A stretch of 27,353 nt of DNA. Origin: a virus. Position numbers and translations under genes: made by a program. The notes under the pieces were generated by a model that made no database searches, had not been told where the DNA came from, and was given only the letters and a program-made list of their open reading frames with translations. The DNA lies in IMG/VR virus record IMGVR_UViG_3300017951_000093, positions 1 through 27,353 of that record; one strand, given 5' to 3'. Below are positions 25,975 through 27,353 of the stretch, in pieces (the first letter of the stretch is position 1; each line of letters starts with the position of its first letter).

Positions 25975-26259
25975 TTAGTTGAAGGTGTATCCGCACTCGT
26001 TGCAGAATTCGTAGGTGTCGCTGTACTCGACGTCTTCCTTGCCGCAGTTGGGGCACTCGTCGACCTCGTACACACACGCCAGATCGATGAACTCTGTGTG
26101 TCCACGATTGGGGCTGTCGTCCTTGGGGAGGAACTCGTCGAGCACCTCCATGACCATGTCAATCCTGTCGGATACGTTCTTGGTCATGTCACACCCCTTG
26201 AGTTTGCGGTTGATTCGGATGGCGAGGTCGCGCTTGTAGGATTCGTAGCTGTAGCTCAT
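25975..26259 (-). CDS. Small protein with C-terminal zinc ribbon, 94 aa
   Basis: The N-terminal ~60 residues are helical and charged (YKRDLAIRINRKLKGCDMTK; DRIDMVMEVLDEFLPKD). The C-terminus has two CxxC knuckles, ECPNCGKE (C69, C72) and FCNECGYTFN (C86, C89), a typical zinc ribbon that can bind nucleic acid or a partner protein. Small phage zinc-ribbon proteins often affect host transcription or translation, but the target here is unknown. It begins three bases after the preceding stop and therefore has no room for a ribosome-binding site of its own. Confidence 0.7.
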   Translation of the reverse strand: MSYSYESYKRDLAIRINRKLKGCDMTKNVSDRIDMVMEVLDEFLPKDDSPNRGHTEFIDLACVYEVDECPNCGKEDVEYSDTYEFCNECGYTFN

Positions 26260-26262
26260 GGG

Positions 26263-26424
26263 TCAGAAGTATTTGTGGATGAGTGTGTGCAGGAGAAGCT
26301 GGTTCTCAATCTTGTTGATGTTCTTGTCGCGCAGGAGAAGTTCCACCACTTCGGGGACCTCAATTACGAGGTTGGGGTTCACTTCGCATTCAGCGCAGAC
26401 GCCGAGGAAATCGTTCTTAGTCAT
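26263..26424 (-). CDS. Hypothetical protein, 53 aa
   Basis: This short ORF starts MTKNDFLGVCAECEVNPNLV and ends NQLLLHTLIHKYF. Its ATG follows the leader CTAACACACAGACACATG, whose TAA is the stop of the upstream micro-protein. It contains a single CAEC pair and a leucine/His-rich C-terminal helix. The leader match and compact packing support translation; no function is assigned. Confidence 0.62.
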   Translation of the reverse strand: MTKNDFLGVCAECEVNPNLVIEVPEVVELLLRDKNINKIENQLLLHTLIHKYF

Positions 26425-26435
26425 GTGTCTGTGTG

Positions 26436-26525
26436 TTAGAGTGTGAGTATGGTGTAGGCTACGAGCGCAGTTACGCTCAAAAACACTGCCCCTACAATGG
26501 CAATGGCGCGGTTATCTTCTGTCAT
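26436..26525 (-). CDS. Micro-protein with one membrane helix, 29 aa
   Basis: The ORF encodes MTEDNRAIAIVGAVFLSVTA followed by LVAYTILTL. Residues about 7-27 form one continuous hydrophobic helix after a short acidic start. The ATG shares bases with the stop of the 51-residue gene (ATGA) and follows the leader AATACACAGACGCATG. Small phage membrane peptides can be toxins, lysis aids or inhibitors of host membrane proteins, but nothing specific can be claimed. The call rests on leader match, packing and hydrophobic pattern. Confidence 0.5.
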   Translation of the reverse strand: MTEDNRAIAIVGAVFLSVTALVAYTILTL

Positions 26526-26677
26526 GCGTCTGTGTATTTGAGTGTGATTTGAATTGCCTCACCCAGCATCTTGCCGAGCGGGTTGATGTCTGCACCCTTG
26601 GATGCAGGGACAGCTATGAAGAACATGTCTGCCACCATGAGTGCCTGTTGCACCTTCTGAATTTCTTGGTCGGTCAT
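26522..26677 (-). CDS. Hypothetical protein, 51 aa
   Basis: This short ORF starts MTDQEIQKVQQALMVADMFF and ends EAIQITLKYTDA. It follows the leader CTAACACAGACACACATG, 11 bases after the 164-residue gene, and ends in an ATGA overlap with the micro-protein. The middle (MVADMFFIAVPAS) is moderately hydrophobic but too short and polar-flanked for a confident membrane segment. No family is recognised. Confidence 0.6.
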   Translation of the reverse strand: MTDQEIQKVQQALMVADMFFIAVPASKGADINPLGKMLGEAIQITLKYTDA

Positions 26678-26688
26678 GTGTGTCTGTG

Positions 26689-27183
26689 TTAGAGGGTGAT
26701 TTCCTTGCTGTTCTCGATACTGTAGATAGCCTTCTCTCCGCGCTCCCTGCCGAGGGACTTTGCCACGGAGATGTCATCCACGAGGGTGGTCACGTCGAAG
26801 ACAATGTCCTCGCCATCCACCCATGTGCCGACACACAGGGGGTGTTGGGGCATCCATCCGTGTTCGTATGCGGCGGCCCAAGTCTGCTCGAAGAGCCGCT
26901 TGAACTCCTTCCACAGAACCTGTGGGTGTGTGTTGCGGAACACCTCGTCAACACCATCCCACTCCACCATGGACAGGCGGACTTCAGGCACACAGCCACC
27001 GACTGCGTGACCCCAACAGGGGCGCCAAGGGTCGGTCGGCATCTTGTCGTAGTTCAGGGTGCCAGACTTGAACGTGTAGCGTGGGTGTCCTGGTGTGAGC
27101 AGGATGGTGTCACCGCCGTCAGCGAGGGTGCGACCGAAGGACTCAGCGATGAGCATAAAGTGGGGGTATTCGAAAGTCTTCAT
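26689..27183 (-). CDS. Hypothetical protein sharing a domain with the giant virion protein, 164 aa
   Basis: The start MKTFEYPHFMLIAESFGRTL follows the leader CAAACACTCACACACATG just after the tRNA-His-like gene. The C-terminal ~50 residues (116-164: LCVGTWVDGEDIVFDV, AKSLGRERGEKAIYSIENSK, EITL) align with residues ~799-850 of the giant polyvalent protein (LAVGTWFDEESGQTYIDV, AENLGREYNQKAVFDLETLE, EIDTGG). This small alpha/beta domain recurs in phage proteins, but its function is unknown to me. The N-terminal ~110 residues are rich in Trp/Pro/His (DKMPTDPWRPCWGHAVGGCV) and not recognised. An early-gene position suggests a role in infected-cell takeover, by inference only. Confidence 0.7.
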   Translation of the reverse strand: MKTFEYPHFMLIAESFGRTLADGGDTILLTPGHPRYTFKSGTLNYDKMPTDPWRPCWGHAVGGCVPEVRLSMVEWDGVDEVFRNTHPQVLWKEFKRLFEQTWAAAYEHGWMPQHPLCVGTWVDGEDIVFDVTTLVDDISVAKSLGRERGEKAIYSIENSKEITL

Positions 27184-27205
27184 GTGTGTGAGTGTTTGAA
27201 GGTGA

Positions 27206-27280
27206 GAGACACAGGAGGAATCGAACCTCCGCCTTTCGGACGAGTCACAGCCGTCCAGTTGGCCTCCAGTGTGTGTGTCT
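27206..27280 (-). tRNA. tRNA-His (anticodon GTG), irregular D arm
   Basis: On the minus strand a perfect 7-base acceptor (AGACACA/TGTGTCT), an anticodon stem GACGG/TCGTC with 7-base loop CTGTGAC (T before and A after anticodon GTG at 27246-27248), and a perfect T arm GGAGG-TTCGATT-CCTCC are all present, total 75 bases. Discriminator C agrees with histidine identity. The D arm is poorly formed and U8 is replaced by C. No G is encoded at position -1 (T instead), which bacterial tRNA-His normally has. CCA is not encoded. It lies 22 bases upstream of the first early gene's ATG. Confidence 0.6.
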
Positions 27281-27353
27281 AAAACAGGTTCTGCCTGTTC
27301 CGCAGTTAGGAGCGTCCTCCCTCTGCTATCGGATACAGCCTCCGATGGGACTA
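27281..27353 (-). other. Structured non-coding segment at the right window edge
   Basis: On the minus strand, helices ATCGGA-GGCTGTA-TCCGAT, GCAG...CTGC enclosing GGAG-GACG-CTCC, and AACAGG-CAGAA-CCTGTT followed by TTAG lie directly upstream of the tRNA-His-like gene. No T arm with TTCGA is visible, so it is not a complete tRNA. The last hairpin plus its short T-run could be a weak terminator. The segment CATCGGAGGCTG also occurs in the pseudoknot RNA (overlapping 22,921-22,935 with CATCGGAGGCTGACA). It is cut by the window end. Confidence 0.35.

Noticed and set aside
25601-26077. Longer form (158 residues) of the 120-residue gene
   Set aside because: The extension lies over the zinc-ribbon gene and is Arg/Gln-rich. 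The leader AATACACAAAGACATG marks the start at 25963.
1-27353. CRISPR arrays, insertion sequences, integrase or attachment sites
   Set aside because: No regularly spaced direct repeats, transposase/integrase motifs or terminal inverted repeats were seen. The repeats found are leaders, promoters and tRNA-like ends.

Overview
This window is a stretch of a double-stranded DNA bacteriophage genome whose host is most likely a member of the Bacteroidota (Flavobacteriia-like). Three independent clues support this host. There are two near-identical intergenic promoters with the Bacteroidota pattern TTTG-N20-TAACTTTG. The primase-helicase carries a BT4734-type N-terminal domain, which is typical of that phylum. 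Most start codons follow A/C-rich leaders with no Shine-Dalgarno sequence. No integrase, transposase, CRISPR array or host housekeeping gene is visible. The coding density and the ATGA stop/start overlaps are typical of a lytic phage.

Region 1 (1-10,927, plus strand) is the end of the virion module. It holds the C-terminus of a structural protein, a 415-residue unknown protein, a giant 2,979-residue polyvalent protein (probably packaged and ejected with the DNA), and a holin-like membrane protein. A hairpin at 10,929-10,950 separates this module from the convergent leftward genes.

Region 2 (about 11,026-19,149, minus strand) is the replication, recombination and nucleotide module. In transcription order it holds a DnaA-domain-IV-like DNA-binding protein, a Rad52/ERF-like annealing protein, an unknown protein, a RecE-like exonuclease, a small protein with an SSB-type acidic tail, two unknown proteins, a DUF3310 protein, a BT4734 primase-RecA/DnaB-type helicase fusion, an endonuclease-I-like nuclease, a small unknown, a second PD-(D/E)XK-like nuclease and a monomeric B12-dependent (class II) ribonucleotide reductase. 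Together these make dNTPs, prime and unwind DNA, and carry out single-strand-annealing recombination and junction resolution.

Region 3 (19,266-22,741, minus strand) is a chain of overlapping small genes: a Myb/SANT-like DNA-binding protein, a lipoprotein nested in another frame of its neighbour, a Cys-rich membrane-anchored protein, and several unknown proteins.

Region 4 (22,742-27,353, minus strand) is an early-type region of very small unknown genes. It has duplicated promoter-leader modules and a recurring A/C-rich leader (consensus near AACACTCACACACATG). It also contains a 300-base gene-free RNA locus in which two tRNA-like elements, one reduced to an acceptor/T-arm minihelix with encoded CCA, flank a predicted pseudoknot RNA. 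A tRNA-His-like gene lies near the right edge. This RNA locus is the most unusual part of the window.

All function calls come from reading the sequence. No database search or folding program was run.
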